A DNA stretch of 64,000 nt from Herpetomonas samuelpessoai (Eukaryota; Euglenozoa; Kinetoplastea; Trypanosomatida; Trypanosomatidae): NCBI GenBank assembly GCA_030849835.1, contig JASAOC010002107.1, forward strand, positions 1-64,000, given 5' to 3'. A model generated the notes under the pieces. The model saw only the letters and a list, made by a program, of their open reading frames with translations, was not told the origin of the DNA and searched no databases. The position numbers and the translations under genes are program-made. Positions 8,894-20,500 of the stretch are shown piece by piece; position 1 is the stretch's first letter; each line of letters starts with the position of its first letter.

Positions 8894-10810
8894 TCAAGCG
8901 AGACCCTTATCACTGCTTTCAGACCGTGACGTGCAGTACGCCCGAAGGCCTTCGGCGCGCGACAAATGCTCAAGGCGCCGGAGGCACTGTAAGCACGTCT
9001 CGCAGTCAGCCGCGGTCATGTCCTCACGCCGCTCCCACAGACGCTGCAGGAGGGATTCCAGCGAAGAGCCGTAATGCATGACCAGGTCCAGACGCTCCAG
9101 TGCGTTGATCGTACGCAGCACCTCCCACGGCTGCATATTTTCCGTGGAGGCATCGACGGCCGCGACGAGAGGGCCGAACCGGTAACTGTCCTGCTTCGTT
9201 GCGGCCCCCACCACGTCTGCCACCCGCGTCACGACGTGGGACACCTTCGTGGGCTGGTCCTCCCGTAAATGGTGCGGCTGTAGTTGTTCCGTCAGCTCCA
9301 TAATCCGCTCCCGTGGTGCACCCGACCACTGACGTAGAATGACATCCGCAGGGTTCTCGGCGCCAGATGAGAGGTCCGGCATCTTGGGGATGCTGGGGTG
9401 CGAGTGCACCCCGCAGTAATGCAGTGCATTGGCGACTTGCGGGCCGTCTTCGGTATTCACGTGCTCGAGCTTCTTGTAAACAATTTCTTTGGTCTTTTCC
9501 ACCTTCGAGGCCCAAGCACTCTGTAAGTCTGCTGGGACGTCTTCCATGGTGATACCACCGAGGCCGTAGAGAAGTTTGCAGTGCTGTGCGGTGGTTAGCC
9601 GGTGAATCCCACGACGGGCATGGCGTGCCGTCATGAGTTTAAACTTGGGGTGGTGAATGCCAAGGCATGAAAGTGCGTGCGCGGCATCAATATACCATAG
9701 ATTCTCCAGTGCGTACGGGTTGACGTCTGCTTTTGTTTCGGAGGACGACTTGTTGTGGTCACGGTCACGCCGTCGTGGGCGCTGGTCTGCTGGACGGCTT
9801 CGCAGAGCATGCAGAAAAAGTCCATCGAGAAGACTGCTGACCTGCGGCGGGCCGACCTGCAGCATGGCCAAACCGAGTGTCTGACGCAGCGTTGCTGGGG
9901 CATCGCACTTCTTGAAGTTCACAAGGCTGGAAAAGAACTTGACATGAATATGGCGGTGTTGGAGAACGCCAAGGCTGTAGAGTACTTCGCATAGTTGCTG
10001 CGACGTCACAAGCCCGTGTGTGGAAAAGAGAACTTCACAGCTTTTGTTGCACACGTCTTCATCGTAGAACCCCGCTTCCGCGAGGGTGTTGAGGCTCATG
10101 CCAGCGTCGAGGCGGTTGAATGTCATCCCGCGTAGAGAAGTGAGCAGCTCTCGCGCACCAAAGCAGCGCTGCAGTTTGGCCTCCATCAAGACACGGCTCT
10201 TGCTAGGAAGCAGCCCCCGCATGTCGTGCGAGACAGGGGTGAAGTGGAAACTGCGGCCGTAGACGGCAGCCGTGCCTTCTACGAGTGACAGCACCGAGAG
10301 GGTGGTGGGCTTGGTGCGCTGCTGGTGCCACTTTTCGTATGAGATGCTGTACGCAGGGTGTACGAGAGGGGAAAACGGATTCGAGGCGGAGACAACGACC
10401 TCGTCAGGAAGTGTGGCCGTGTCTCCCGACAAATGCGGTTGCATCGCCGCCAATACCGCATGACTCTTCTCGAGGGCAAGGAGGGAGCGCAACACGGAGC
10501 TGCTCTCGTTCACGTCCCCGTAGCGGTTCCCAACGTACTGGTGGGCGAGTCGGCTCGTGGGCTGCAGAAGTTCAAAACCCTCAAGGGTCACGGAGGGTGG
10601 CGTGTGCTGGAAGAGAGCGGCGACGGCTTTTAGAAATAACGGTACGTACGGTGCGTTGTCGGTGGTGGCGTGAAGTTCCTCCTTGTTCTGCAGCAAGAGC
10701 TGCACTGCATCACTGCCCAGCGCCGCCGCTGCGCCTTGTCTCTGCAGGATGCGAATCTGTATCCTTGACAGCTCCTGGCAGAGCGACGGGAACCCACCCA
10801 AAGATGCCAT
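8894..10810 (-). CDS. Helical protein of unknown function, probably mitochondrial (638 aa)
   Basis: I do not recognise a named family. The N-terminus (MASLGGFPSLCQELSRIQIRILQRQ) is amphipathic with spaced Arg and no acid, which could be a mitochondrial targeting peptide. Much of the protein consists of short helical units carrying a leucine-rich 'A-LHxLGV' flavour: LCEVLYSLGVLQHRHIH, CKLLYGLGGITMEDVP, ANALHYCGVHSHPSIP, AHALSCLGIHHPKF and CLQCLRRLEHLSR. Such units, roughly 35-45 residues apart, recall the helical repeats of organellar RNA-binding proteins (FASTK/RAP or OPR type). I see no clear C-terminal RAP domain. The charged segment RSRPADQRPRRRDRDHN interrupts the repeats. A role in mitochondrial RNA or ribosome biology is inference. 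Confidence 0.85.
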   Translation of the reverse strand: MASLGGFPSLCQELSRIQIRILQRQGAAAALGSDAVQLLLQNKEELHATTDNAPYVPLFLKAVAALFQHTPPSVTLEGFELLQPTSRLAHQYVGNRYGDVNESSSVLRSLLALEKSHAVLAAMQPHLSGDTATLPDEVVVSASNPFSPLVHPAYSISYEKWHQQRTKPTTLSVLSLVEGTAAVYGRSFHFTPVSHDMRGLLPSKSRVLMEAKLQRCFGARELLTSLRGMTFNRLDAGMSLNTLAEAGFYDEDVCNKSCEVLFSTHGLVTSQQLCEVLYSLGVLQHRHIHVKFFSSLVNFKKCDAPATLRQTLGLAMLQVGPPQVSSLLDGLFLHALRSRPADQRPRRRDRDHNKSSSETKADVNPYALENLWYIDAAHALSCLGIHHPKFKLMTARHARRGIHRLTTAQHCKLLYGLGGITMEDVPADLQSAWASKVEKTKEIVYKKLEHVNTEDGPQVANALHYCGVHSHPSIPKMPDLSSGAENPADVILRQWSGAPRERIMELTEQLQPHHLREDQPTKVSHVVTRVADVVGAATKQDSYRFGPLVAAVDASTENMQPWEVLRTINALERLDLVMHYGSSLESLLQRLWERREDMTAADCETCLQCLRRLEHLSRAEGLRAYCTSRSESSDKGLA

Positions 10811-11396
10811 GGGTCACAAGGTCACGATAGAGTGAGAAGAGGTAGCTCACGGAGAAATTGAGTGTTTATGCGTCCTCTAGGGGGCGACGCGCCACTAAGC
10901 CCTCTTGTCGAAAGATGCACAGTATCGGTGCCGCCAATTCTTCAATAATGAGGAATAGAGTCTAAACGGCCCAAGACGCCGCACTAGCACCATGGTGTAG
11001 AGTAGCGGGAGAGATGGGATGAATGACGGAATGGTATTCACAAGAACGACTCTCCTACAGGTTGATTTACATACCGAGTGTTGTCATATGTAGAAAAGAG
11101 AAAGACGTCTTTCAACGTTCGGTGTGCTAACGTACGTCTTCCCGTGGTGTGCTCCTATCCTGGAACAATCGTTGTCAGTGCTCAAGCGCGCATCGACGTA
11201 TTGAAAGACTCGCGAACGACAAGGTCTGCGTTCGCGAGTCAACGAAATGATGCCGTGTTCCTTGCATTCTAGGGATGCGGAAAAGATCCGTCAAAGTGAT
11301 TGGTAAGACCTCACAGGAAGCCATCTATCTATGTTGGTAAGCGAAACAAAGGAACGACACCAGCGCTCCGCGTTCCGGTACGGCGCACACGCGGGA
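10811..11396. other. Intergenic region
   Basis: About 590 bases, no supported gene. One CATAGA hexamer on the transcribed strand (11328-11333) lies just downstream of the disordered-protein gene. I treat it as a probable chance occurrence. Confidence 0.5.
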
Positions 11397-14303
11397 TCAG
11401 TAATCGAACATGTAGCCTCCGTCTGCCATGAGCTGATGTGTATCGACCGACTGACCATGGATGTCCGATCTGCTGGGCATCCATGAGAGCGGCGAACCTG
11501 CCGATCCTGGCGAATGCTCAGGAGGCCCCTGTTGTTGTTGGGGTGTCGCCGCGCGGCTGCTAAAGCCAAAGTCGTAGTCGTACGCCTGACTGCCCAACGC
11601 GGACGGAATGCCTTCCAGGCCGCCGCTCCGCATGGAGTGCTGTGCCTGCAGACGGTGAGCTAGCTGAGAAGCGGAGGCGTCGACCGAGGGCTGTGCCGGG
11701 GTGTACTGTGGGGTGTAAAGCCCCAGGCTGTACTGGTCCGCACCCGTGTAGGACATGGACGGGTTCATGGGCGAAGAGGCGCCTGGCTGATAAAACGAGT
11801 TGCCCGCCGGCTGTGAAGGGCTCTGGTGCTCTGCCGCGGGCGAGGCGTAGGACTGAGAGAAACTCATGGAAGGTTGGCGCTGATGGGCTCGCTGACTGGA
11901 TGGCGGCGACGCCTTGGGGGTGTCAGCAGCGGAGGCGTTGTCGTGGTGGTGGTGGTGGTGGCTCAAGGAGGCAGCCGCAGAACCAGGGGCACCGACGCCG
12001 CTAGTGGCGATGCGCACAGGAACTTGTTGCTTCACCGTTTTCGCAAAGTTCCCGCCGTCTTCGTCTTCCTCCGCGCGGCCTGCGCTGCGCGTGCCACGGA
12101 TTGCTCTTCCACGGCTGCCATCGGAGCTGTCGCTCGTCTCGTCCGAGGAGTCTTCGGCGGCCTCCCGAATGCGCTGGAGGACGCTTCGGGTGGCATGGGG
12201 AGTGCGCACACCTGCCTTGGCCCCAGGGGACGTCACACGGCTGTAAGCCGTTGGTGACAAACCACCGGCATCCGCGGGCGTGGTGTTCACCGCATTGGCG
12301 CCGCTGGTGACGGGGATGGGCTTGCGCCCACCAAACACAAGTTCTCCGTCATCCTTGGTGACGCGGCCGCTGCCCAGCACGGGTAGGCGCGACGGGTTCA
12401 GCGCAGCAGGTACCGTGCGATACACACCGCTGCCGTCCTCTGTAGTGGATGCCTCTGAGGAGGGCGGGCGCATGGCGTGCGCTGTGGGCACGGGGAGCTT
12501 GGCAGTTCTTTTCTGCTTCTTCTCGATCTCCGGTTGGCTGGCCATGAGAGCTTGCGAAGACGCCGAGGGCAGCGGCGGCCCCTGAGGACTGTTCGCCTCG
12601 TGGCTAGGTGGCTGGGGCACCTCACCCAACGACTGCGCGGACGCGGCGATGGACCCAAAGGCGCTGTAGCTATAGTGGGCATCACTCATGGCGTAGTGGC
12701 TTTCTTGGAGAGGTGTCCGTGCAGAGGAGCTCGGCTTGTTGGATGCGTGGTGCATGAGGTGCGAACGGCTGTGCTGGTGGTCGATAGCGGGGTCGTCGAC
12801 GCCTTCCGTCAGCACCTTCACGTGCCCGCTTCCTTTGCGCTTTGGTGTCTCATGCGCCGCGACGGAGAGGCTCGTCGCCGAGTCCTGTCCTTGAAGAGGG
12901 TAATTAAAGGCAGAGTAATTGTAAAAGCTGCTCTCTTCACCGGCCCCGCCTTGACTGCGCAAGGTCTTGTCCTGAGCCGACGCACCGGGAATGGAGACGC
13001 CCAGGCCGCTCGCGGCGTGGTGGAGCTGCTGCTCCGCTGGGCTATGGGAGTGAAAGCGAAGCATTTCATTCATAGCTGACATGGACACGTAGCTCATCTC
13101 CGCTTCTGTGCTTTCCTCGGGTGGAGCTGACGAGGATTGTGAAGTGGTGTTGGGTACCTCCTTGCCGCTTCTGCCACCGTCCTCTGGCCTTTGTAGCGAC
13201 TCCACACTCTGGGCAACATTGGTGGCGAGGAACGGGGGTACTCCCCCACGGCTTGGTTGGGGAGGGGACACCTCACTACTGCTGTCATCGCCTGCACCAC
13301 CGTCGATCGCTTTCTTTTCCTTTTCCTTCTGTTGTCTGTACAGCTTCTCCATCATGTCGTGCACGGTCGCATGAGTAGCGTTCTCCTGCAGAGCGTCGCT
13401 AGACAGCGACACGTGACCTTGACCACGACGCTGCGACAAGGACCTCTCCGTGTCGCTGGGGTCAAACTTCTCCTGGGGGCCACTGCTCTGGAGGTGAGAC
13501 TGTGACACTTCTTGGCTCTGTGGCGGAGCCTCGCTCGGTTGCTTGGCAACCGTGGAGCGCCGCTGCTTCATCAGAGCCGCAGGGATTCCGTGCTCGACAT
13601 CCGAGGAAGTCCGCTTCACACTGGGTGTTTCCGCGTCCATGCGGTGGCCACGATGTCTCTTTTCTTTCGCCTTCCTTCGGGTGCCATTGGGAGAGTCATA
13701 AGGATCCCCACTTCTCCTCACGTGCTCAGAGCTAGCGTCTACGGATGATGAGGCGTCATGACCGTTGTTTCTCTCTCGCCGGTTATTCGGTGTTCCTCTG
13801 AGGGTCGCCTTCTCATGATTGCGACTCTTCTTGCTGCCACTCTTGCGTCGCCTAGCACTCCTGTTTTCTGAGTAAGAGCCAGTAGAAGTAGACGGGGATC
13901 GCGAGGACGAAGTCGAAGAGGTGCCAGCAGAGGAACTCGACGGCGAACGCGCGCTTCGCCTTTGTTGCCGAGAATGCGACGAATGCCACCCTCCTCGGTG
14001 CTTGGATGTTCGCTGTTTTGCGAGCATCTCCAGTAGTTCAACCGGGTACGCGCGTAGAATGTGTTCCAAAGCCTCCAACGTTGGTGGCGCTGCAGACGAG
14101 CGACCCTCTCCGTCTGCTCCGAGGGTGGCCCTCATCGGATCGACATACTGCGCTCTGCCTACAGGTGTGCCAGATGGCTGAAAACTCGTCGCCGTGGTCG
14201 TAGGAAGTTCCATCACTTGGCTGACGCGGTGAAGCATGAGACGGAGGCGTGTGACCTCGGCACCGAGGGCCTCGACCTCGCTTTCAAGCGCATCCATGTA
14301 CAT
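11397..14303 (-). CDS. Long disordered protein with N-terminal coiled coil (968 aa)
   Basis: No enzyme domain is recognised. The frame is open from 14375, but that codon is GTG. The first ATG is at 14303 (MYMDALESEVEALG), so I use that. Residues 1-35 (ALESEVEALGAEVTRLRLMLHR) form a short heptad-like coiled coil. The rest is Ser/Pro/Gln/Gly-rich and probably unstructured. It includes a serine tract (SPSSSSAGTSSTSSSRSPS), basic stretches (RRKAKEKRHRGHR), a run of six His, and a PQQQQGPP tract near the C-terminus. Many SYA/YSAF motifs recur (FYNYSAFNYPL, HYSYSAFGS, YDYDFGF), so aromatic residues are spaced through a low-complexity chain, as in condensate-forming or cytoskeletal scaffold proteins. 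Function is unknown. Confidence 0.85.
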   Translation of the reverse strand: MYMDALESEVEALGAEVTRLRLMLHRVSQVMELPTTTATSFQPSGTPVGRAQYVDPMRATLGADGEGRSSAAPPTLEALEHILRAYPVELLEMLAKQRTSKHRGGWHSSHSRQQRRSARSPSSSSAGTSSTSSSRSPSTSTGSYSENRSARRRKSGSKKSRNHEKATLRGTPNNRRERNNGHDASSSVDASSEHVRRSGDPYDSPNGTRRKAKEKRHRGHRMDAETPSVKRTSSDVEHGIPAALMKQRRSTVAKQPSEAPPQSQEVSQSHLQSSGPQEKFDPSDTERSLSQRRGQGHVSLSSDALQENATHATVHDMMEKLYRQQKEKEKKAIDGGAGDDSSSEVSPPQPSRGGVPPFLATNVAQSVESLQRPEDGGRSGKEVPNTTSQSSSAPPEESTEAEMSYVSMSAMNEMLRFHSHSPAEQQLHHAASGLGVSIPGASAQDKTLRSQGGAGEESSFYNYSAFNYPLQGQDSATSLSVAAHETPKRKGSGHVKVLTEGVDDPAIDHQHSRSHLMHHASNKPSSSARTPLQESHYAMSDAHYSYSAFGSIAASAQSLGEVPQPPSHEANSPQGPPLPSASSQALMASQPEIEKKQKRTAKLPVPTAHAMRPPSSEASTTEDGSGVYRTVPAALNPSRLPVLGSGRVTKDDGELVFGGRKPIPVTSGANAVNTTPADAGGLSPTAYSRVTSPGAKAGVRTPHATRSVLQRIREAAEDSSDETSDSSDGSRGRAIRGTRSAGRAEEDEDGGNFAKTVKQQVPVRIATSGVGAPGSAAASLSHHHHHHDNASAADTPKASPPSSQRAHQRQPSMSFSQSYASPAAEHQSPSQPAGNSFYQPGASSPMNPSMSYTGADQYSLGLYTPQYTPAQPSVDASASQLAHRLQAQHSMRSGGLEGIPSALGSQAYDYDFGFSSRAATPQQQQGPPEHSPGSAGSPLSWMPSRSDIHGQSVDTHQLMADGGYMFDY

Positions 14304-14929
14304 TTTTCCCAGGAACTGTGTAAGAAGGCGCCTGACCAGAGCTCGTGACGTCAGAGCAGAGGGTGGCAGTTCCACACGAGTCGGGAAGCCACACTAAAAA
14401 CAAGAACGCCTTCACGAACTGGAAACCTCGCAGGGGAGAGACTGCAAACGACGTGACGATGGTGATTCCTATTGTTTGACTTGAACTCTGGCGGTGCTAA
14501 TGAAGCACCCAGGAAGCGAAACAAAACGGAAAGATTATATGTAATGTAACTCTAGAAAGGTCTGTGGTAACACTTGAGTGGAAATGAGACTGCGGGATAG
14601 ACTTTCTTTACTGTACCAATGGATGCAAAGCTACAGTACTCGAAGTGGTGCAAGAAAGCAGGAAAGGATAGAGGAACCTTGTTCTACCAAAGACTTCTTA
14701 TCCGCAAGTAGATTGGGGACGACCGTGTTACTACTGTGGGCGATGCGATCACATACTTCTCGGCGATCTCTTCTCTCCAGAGCGGTTTGTTTTATACGTA
14801 TTGTGTTGGTGGCGTTAAACGTGCTGTGTTACAGGGAAACGTTGTTAACTTTGAACAGCAGAGAACAGAGATTTCACCGAGGAAAGAAGGACATCGCAAC
14901 GGCTAACTGGCGATTTAAACTGCAGTGTC
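14304..14929. other. Intergenic region
   Basis: About 0.63 kb between TruD and the disordered-protein gene. The frames seen on the + strand (for example 14578-15054) run into the TruD gene antisense and are not called. No repeat or RNA gene is recognised. Confidence 0.5.
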
Positions 14930-17083
14930 TCATTCTTGTGCGGCGCAGGGCAGCTCCGGGCTCTGATGTGACAGCTCTGTCGTGTCCTCCGCTAAAGATT
15001 CTCCCACTGGATGAAGAGGCTTCTGGTGAAAGTTTTCGCTCACACAGGCGCTGAACTCGCGAAGCACGCACGTGGCGTAGCTACCAGGTGGCAGGGAGAA
15101 CTCTGCAATCATCGCCTGCACAGATGGCGTGGCCTCCTCCGTGGAGACGGGGGCGCTTGCCTCAGGGACAGCAGCCTCGCGCTGTTTCAGTTCCTCCAGA
15201 TCTGTTGGCGTGACCACGGCGCGCCACGACGGCACCGTCGTGAGGGATAGACGCACTCGCTGAGGCAGCACCACCAAGGGGCGATAGGTTCCGTGGTAGT
15301 GAAACGCCTTGAGGAGGGCATTCTTGCTCGATGACGCTTCCTCTGCCAGAAGGGCCTCGAACACCCCGAGGCGCTTTGTCTCTGCTACGTAGTCTTCCTT
15401 CGTGGTGCCGTGTGCGGTAGGGAACTGGAGGTCGCGATCGGGGCCCACCACGGGCAGGACCACATCGCTGAGAGCAAACCAGTCGAGGTGATCGGCCTCT
15501 GTCAGGGTACGCGTCGCTGGCAGCGCCGCCTCACGCTCGTGGGATTCCTCTTCGCTTTCCCGGATGAACGCCCACGCATTCAGCGGGGCAGAGGCGTCCT
15601 GTAACTCCATTCGTCGTTCGTAAACATTGCATAGCACTAGATCCCCTACCTCGGGCCGCAGACGGGTAGCAGCGATCCCGTCGCCATCCTCTGCGCACAA
15701 CCGTCGGGTGGCCATGCGGTTCCAGATCAGGCTCTGCACGGCGTGAAAGTACAGCATCGCCAACGTGCGTGGAATGGTTTGAAGGCAGCCAAGGTAGTCG
15801 TGTGGGTTCTTGATGAGGTGCCGCAGCATGTCGCGCTCTTGGTGGCAGAAGAATGGCACTTTGTCCAAGGCAGCCTCATACGCCTGCGCCTTCAGCAGAG
15901 GTAAGACCGGTTTGATGTCGTCAACGAAACAAGCGCGAGACGCGAACATGAGCTCAATGGCACCACGGAAGTCGCCCTGCATTAATTTCAGGCCCACATC
16001 ACTCGTCATGACCTCCGTGGTCCCGAAGCGCTGGGGGCCGTAGTAGTTGACGGCACCCACAGAGGCCAACACAGATGTAATGTGATGCAGCTGCGTCTCG
16101 GACCAATAGGGGACACTTGAACCGGTCCTGGCAGCAAGGGTCGCGGGGTGCAGACGGAGTACAATGCGGAAGTGGTTTCCGGCCGCGTCACCGAGATTCA
16201 GTCCGTGGTCCTCCTCTGTGAAGCTGCTCACACGCACGACACCTTGCCCCGTGGAGCTGCGTTCATTGACGCCAGCCAGCTTGGCAGGGTGCATCTCACG
16301 CACCGCGACGCGCTGCAGCGTCACGGCGCGCTTGTCCTTCGTGCCACAGAACTGGAACTGTCGCGTGGACATGTGCAGCTGACTGGCGAGAGTTCGGAAT
16401 ACCTGGTTCGTGTCCAGATTCTCCTTGTAGAGGGTGAAATGGAGAAACTTTTTCGGACGTGAAGCATTGGAGCGGCGATTCTGCTCACGACGATCCGCGG
16501 CGTTCGCCTTTTTAATAAACAGACAGCCGTTTTCGGTGCCGCTCACGTGCGTGGTGCCGAGCAGGAACTTGACCGCCGCATGGATGGCCGTCCTCGTCTG
16601 CTTCTCCGTGACATGCTTAAGGGTAATCATCGCTTCTCCCTTTTCGATTCCTTGTAAGAGCGCAGCCAAGTCTTCCTCATTGACAAGTGAACCAAAGGAC
16701 TGACGCACGGCATGCGATAGGCCGGCACCCTCATCTTGCGCGCGGTGTCGCTCATCGTCGCACTTTGCCGCCGTTTCGATGTCGACCGCGTCGCCCACCG
16801 CCTCGTCCTCCTCACGTGCACGTTTTCTCTCGGCGTTCGCACGCGCAATGGTGCACGTCTCTTTGCCCTCCAACACGAGTGGCTCACCATTGTGAAAGAA
16901 GGGTGACAACTCCCTCACAACAAAATCTGAGTAGAGCGTCTTCATGGAAACGGCGGGCTTTTCAGCGGCGAGAAAGACTGTTTCTGGGCGCCCACACAGC
17001 ACACTGGTCTGCATCCCGATTGCATGCTCGCGCTCCTGTGCCTTCCTCAAGAGAGGCATCACCTCCTCTGGGTTCGTGAGCAT
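14930..17083 (-). CDS. PUS7: tRNA pseudouridine synthase TruD/Pus7 family
   Basis: Isomerises uridine to pseudouridine in tRNA (position 13 in bacteria; also 35 and other RNAs in yeast Pus7). It is 717 residues, close to the eukaryotic Pus7 size. TruD hallmarks appear in order: the N-terminal SDFVVREL near residue 52, then RQFQFCGTKDKRAVTLQRV at about 242-259 with the catalytic Asp near 250. Next come GNHFRIVLRLHP and VNYYGPQRFGT, the NxxGxQRFG-like motif of the family. The central insertion (about 80-125, KRAREEDEAVGDAVD) is charged and probably disordered. The C-terminal RPLVVLPQRV closes the catalytic domain. No organellar leader is evident. A trans-splice acceptor is predicted at 17184-17185. 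Confidence 0.95.
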   Translation of the reverse strand: MLTNPEEVMPLLRKAQEREHAIGMQTSVLCGRPETVFLAAEKPAVSMKTLYSDFVVRELSPFFHNGEPLVLEGKETCTIARANAERKRAREEDEAVGDAVDIETAAKCDDERHRAQDEGAGLSHAVRQSFGSLVNEEDLAALLQGIEKGEAMITLKHVTEKQTRTAIHAAVKFLLGTTHVSGTENGCLFIKKANAADRREQNRRSNASRPKKFLHFTLYKENLDTNQVFRTLASQLHMSTRQFQFCGTKDKRAVTLQRVAVREMHPAKLAGVNERSSTGQGVVRVSSFTEEDHGLNLGDAAGNHFRIVLRLHPATLAARTGSSVPYWSETQLHHITSVLASVGAVNYYGPQRFGTTEVMTSDVGLKLMQGDFRGAIELMFASRACFVDDIKPVLPLLKAQAYEAALDKVPFFCHQERDMLRHLIKNPHDYLGCLQTIPRTLAMLYFHAVQSLIWNRMATRRLCAEDGDGIAATRLRPEVGDLVLCNVYERRMELQDASAPLNAWAFIRESEEESHEREAALPATRTLTEADHLDWFALSDVVLPVVGPDRDLQFPTAHGTTKEDYVAETKRLGVFEALLAEEASSSKNALLKAFHYHGTYRPLVVLPQRVRLSLTTVPSWRAVVTPTDLEELKQREAAVPEASAPVSTEEATPSVQAMIAEFSLPPGSYATCVLREFSACVSENFHQKPLHPVGESLAEDTTELSHQSPELPCAAQE

Positions 17084-17552
17084 TGTTGGTTGTGGCTAGT
17101 CAGTACAGAGATTTTTTTTGTTTTTTCCAGGGGCGATGGGAGGGATAACAATCGCGAAAGCGGGAAGGCGGGTAAAAATGAGACTTTTGGTGTGGAAGAA
17201 GGGGAGAAGACAGCAGTGGGATAGCAAGCGCTATGGAGGTGCATGAGCAGGGAAATGCCAGCGGGGTGAAACAGAACACGCGGTTAGCTCAACAACTTTT
17301 CTGATTGCCAGAAGGGTTCGTCTTACGTGAGCCTCACCCCCCCCCCTCTTTCATTTCGACCAGCTACAGTGTTGTTCTATTTTCCTCACCTCTGTGAATA
17401 TCACGTGGCACTTCAACCATTTGTCTCTGTGATTTTATTTTTTTGAGAAGCAAGTGAGTGTCGGCCTTCTGTGCGCTTACCGTTTGGCAACGCGCAACGA
17501 AGCAAGCTACGCACACACGAAAGTTGTGCCATTTGTTGAGGTCTTTGTCCCC
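17084..17552. other. Intergenic region with strong pyrimidine tract
   Basis: About 470 bases. It holds the TruD 5' UTR, its pyrimidine tract (minus-strand CTGTCTTCTCCCCTTCTTCC) and, at 17337-17346, a run of 10 C on the + strand that is G10 in the transcript. No gene. Confidence 0.6.
17184..17185 (-). promoter_or_regulatory. Predicted spliced-leader acceptor AG for TruD/Pus7
   Basis: Minus strand CTGTCTTCTCCCCTTCTTCC is followed by ACACCAAAAG, the first AG after the tract. The 5' UTR would be about 100 nt. Confidence 0.6.
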
Positions 17553-20500
17553 TCACAGCTGGCGACGTAGGTTGTCCACGACGCCAGGGAGTTCACCAAC
17601 CAGTGCGCGTGCGTCTGGCGGTAAAAATGTCTTTCCCTCGTTGGACACCTGGGCAAGCACAAAGAGCAATTCAAAGAAATCGCCGCGCAAGTTGTTGGAC
17701 GAAGGAAGCGACAGGCGGTTCAGCACCACGCGGTCCATCATCTCCCACTCAGCTTGTGTCACCCAATGATCGTCCCCCACCACGTCTTTCGCAGTGGGCC
17801 TGTGCCTGAATCGTGACTGAGTGGCATTCGAAGCGTTCGCGGTAGGGACATCGCTGCCGCGTCGCTGCGTGTCCCTCCCTGGTCGCTGAATCCACTGCTT
17901 ACAGTGGTCCGACAGGAGGTGAACCACACTAATCATCTTTTGCGAGGCTGCATCAAAGCGAGCCTTGTCGTGGTGCTCCATGTAATACCGCTTCATGGTG
18001 GCACAGTACTTCACACACGAGCTCAGCAGCGCGCGAAGATTGGCAGCCGCAACCCGTGCGACGGACGCACGATCGGCAATGTAGAGCAGCTCCCGTTGAA
18101 CCGTTTCAGAAGTGGGTGAGCAAGCGTACTTGATGACGAAGTCAAGAACGAGGAGCGAGGGAAGGTCCGGAACGCTTTCACACAGCCCAGGAAAGCAGCT
18201 GCACAGCTGGCCCAGGCTGTTCTTCGTATCCGCGTGCATCAAGCGAGCGATTACGACGGGGTCCGCTGGGTCACCTGGGTCCTTCAGCGCCGCTAGTGCG
18301 ATCCCCGGTGCAAGGCACTTGGCCAAAAACGAACGCGCCAGCGTCATCATTGCACGCACTGCCACTTCATTGTCAGGCAGAGCTTCGTTATGAAATGAGA
18401 CGGACGCCATGTTGGCCGGTACAGCAGTTCCACGAAGGGGGAGACCGTTGACTGTATCCTGGCCCTGGTCGTTGTTTCCGTGCTTGGACGCTTTAAGTGG
18501 AGTGCCCTGCGGTGTGGTGAGAGACGCAGTTGGGTAGAGCAGGAATGTCTCCGAGAGGGAGCTCCCAAAGAGGGTGGACCACGGCACCCTCACACCTCCC
18601 AGGCCACCAGCGTCCACCGGCTGGCCGTCCAGCGTCATGGAGCCACTGTTGCCGAAGAAGAGCAGCAAGGCGAGGAAGGATTGCACACGATGAAGACGGT
18701 CGACCAGGACGGGAGAGTCCTGGCCAAGAAGCTGCATGAACACCTTGAGGCGTCGACGGAGCGGGCCTGGAATGACGGGAAAGACGAACCCATCGTCTTC
18801 GAACACAGCAGCCGCAATGCTCTGAATAAGCAGCACACGTTGCATTTCGCCACGGTCACGCAGCAGCTTCTCCGCCATAGACACCACAAAGTTCGTGAGT
18901 GTCGAGAGGGACGTGAGAAAGTCACGGTGAGCACGGCTTCCCGATAACCAACCAGCCCCACGGACCGCCGCGGATGCAGGAGCACTGTTGGCGGCCGTCG
19001 AGAAGGAAGACGGCAGCGTAGTGGTGGAACAGACTTGAGAAAAAAGATTCAAATCTGGAACCGTTTCCGTACCACAGAACGTGAAGGTCACCTCCATAAA
19101 TGGACGGATAGCCTCCTGGAGCGCCGCAATGCCGGTGACGAGGACGGCGCTCTGCACAAGTGCGACCCAGTCCGCCTCCTCGCTTCGCGCTGACCCCCCT
19201 CTGGGTGACGACGTCGCGCCGTGCGGAACCTCTTTTTCCGGCGACACACCGTTCCACGCATCTTTCAGTGGCTCTATGACGAGCTTCGTATAGACTTCTG
19301 GCAGCCATGTGTGTTCCTTGAGCCATGGGAACGCCGTGAGAAAGCACGACGTGGGCGGGTTGGCGCCAATGTACAGCTCTGCACCTGAGCTGATAAGAAC
19401 AGAGCACAGATCCACGACAGGGAGGCGCGCGGCGGCGGCAGGGACACCTTTCCGGGCGAGAACGTTGTGCAGAAACTGATCCTGGGGAGACAAATGCCCT
19501 TGGTGTTCGGCTTGCCAGGACGCATCGTGCAGTTTGACCCGCTTCCGCAGCAGATAGCTTTCCAAGGAATCTGGTGCTGCGCTGTCACAGCCGCTGTCAC
19601 GACCGCCGCTGCATGGAAGCAAGTAAGCAAGTCGCAACCCCACGATATTCTCGTCGCCAGCTCCCAGTGTTTGTCCGGGTTGCTGCCGGGATGACGGGTG
19701 GGGAACCAAATCCTCGGCTGCCTCCCACCAACTGCGTTCCTTCGCTTTGACGTCGGCGTCCTGTTGCTGAACTATGGCACGCGCCTCGGTCCACATGCGC
19801 ACCAGCTGCGCCACAGCTGTGCAGAACCCGTCGCGCCGGTCATCATCGTCCTCCATGCCACCGCACGACAGCTTCACCGCGCAGCAGAGTAACACGCCGT
19901 GCAGGGCACGACACAAGCAGCCCAGCGAGGCCGCCGCCATGAGGCCGTTATCCCGAGCCTCCCGGACGTCACCCAAGGGAATCATGAACCGGCGAACGGC
20001 ATTCAGAAATGCGTCAGGTGTGAGTGTCTCCATGACAAACATCAGCCGGCCCATTGAGGTCGACATCCAAAACAGAGGACCGTTGTCAGCACATCGCCGG
20101 GCAATCCATGCGACGGTCAGCGTCGCCAGGTCTGCCAGGTCAAGGCCGAGGGCGGAGGCAACTTCCACCCGCTTCATGAACACGTTGAGGCCGCGGGGCC
20201 CGTAGTACAGGTCAGCCAGTCGCCCCATGACATCCTTGTTGGTGTGATCCTCCACCTGGTACACCCATTCGCGCCGAAAGCGGACGCGATCACCGCCACA
20301 AGCGAACCATGGAAGAATCTCCTGGAGGTCGACCGGGTCCAGCGGTGGGGCGTCAATCACATCATCACCGGGTTCTCCATGCGTCTCGCTTGCAGCATCT
20401 GTGCTTGTGCGCTGCGGCAAACGCATCGCTGTCGCCATTGTCTCGCAAAAGCCACCATCCTTGGAGGAAAAACTCTTTGTCTTTTCCTGCACGTGGCTGT

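Noticed and set aside
11328-11333. CATAGA after the disordered-protein gene
   Set aside because: A single copy, not clustered; expected by chance in a window of this size. The same applies to 57475-57480 and 51899-51904.
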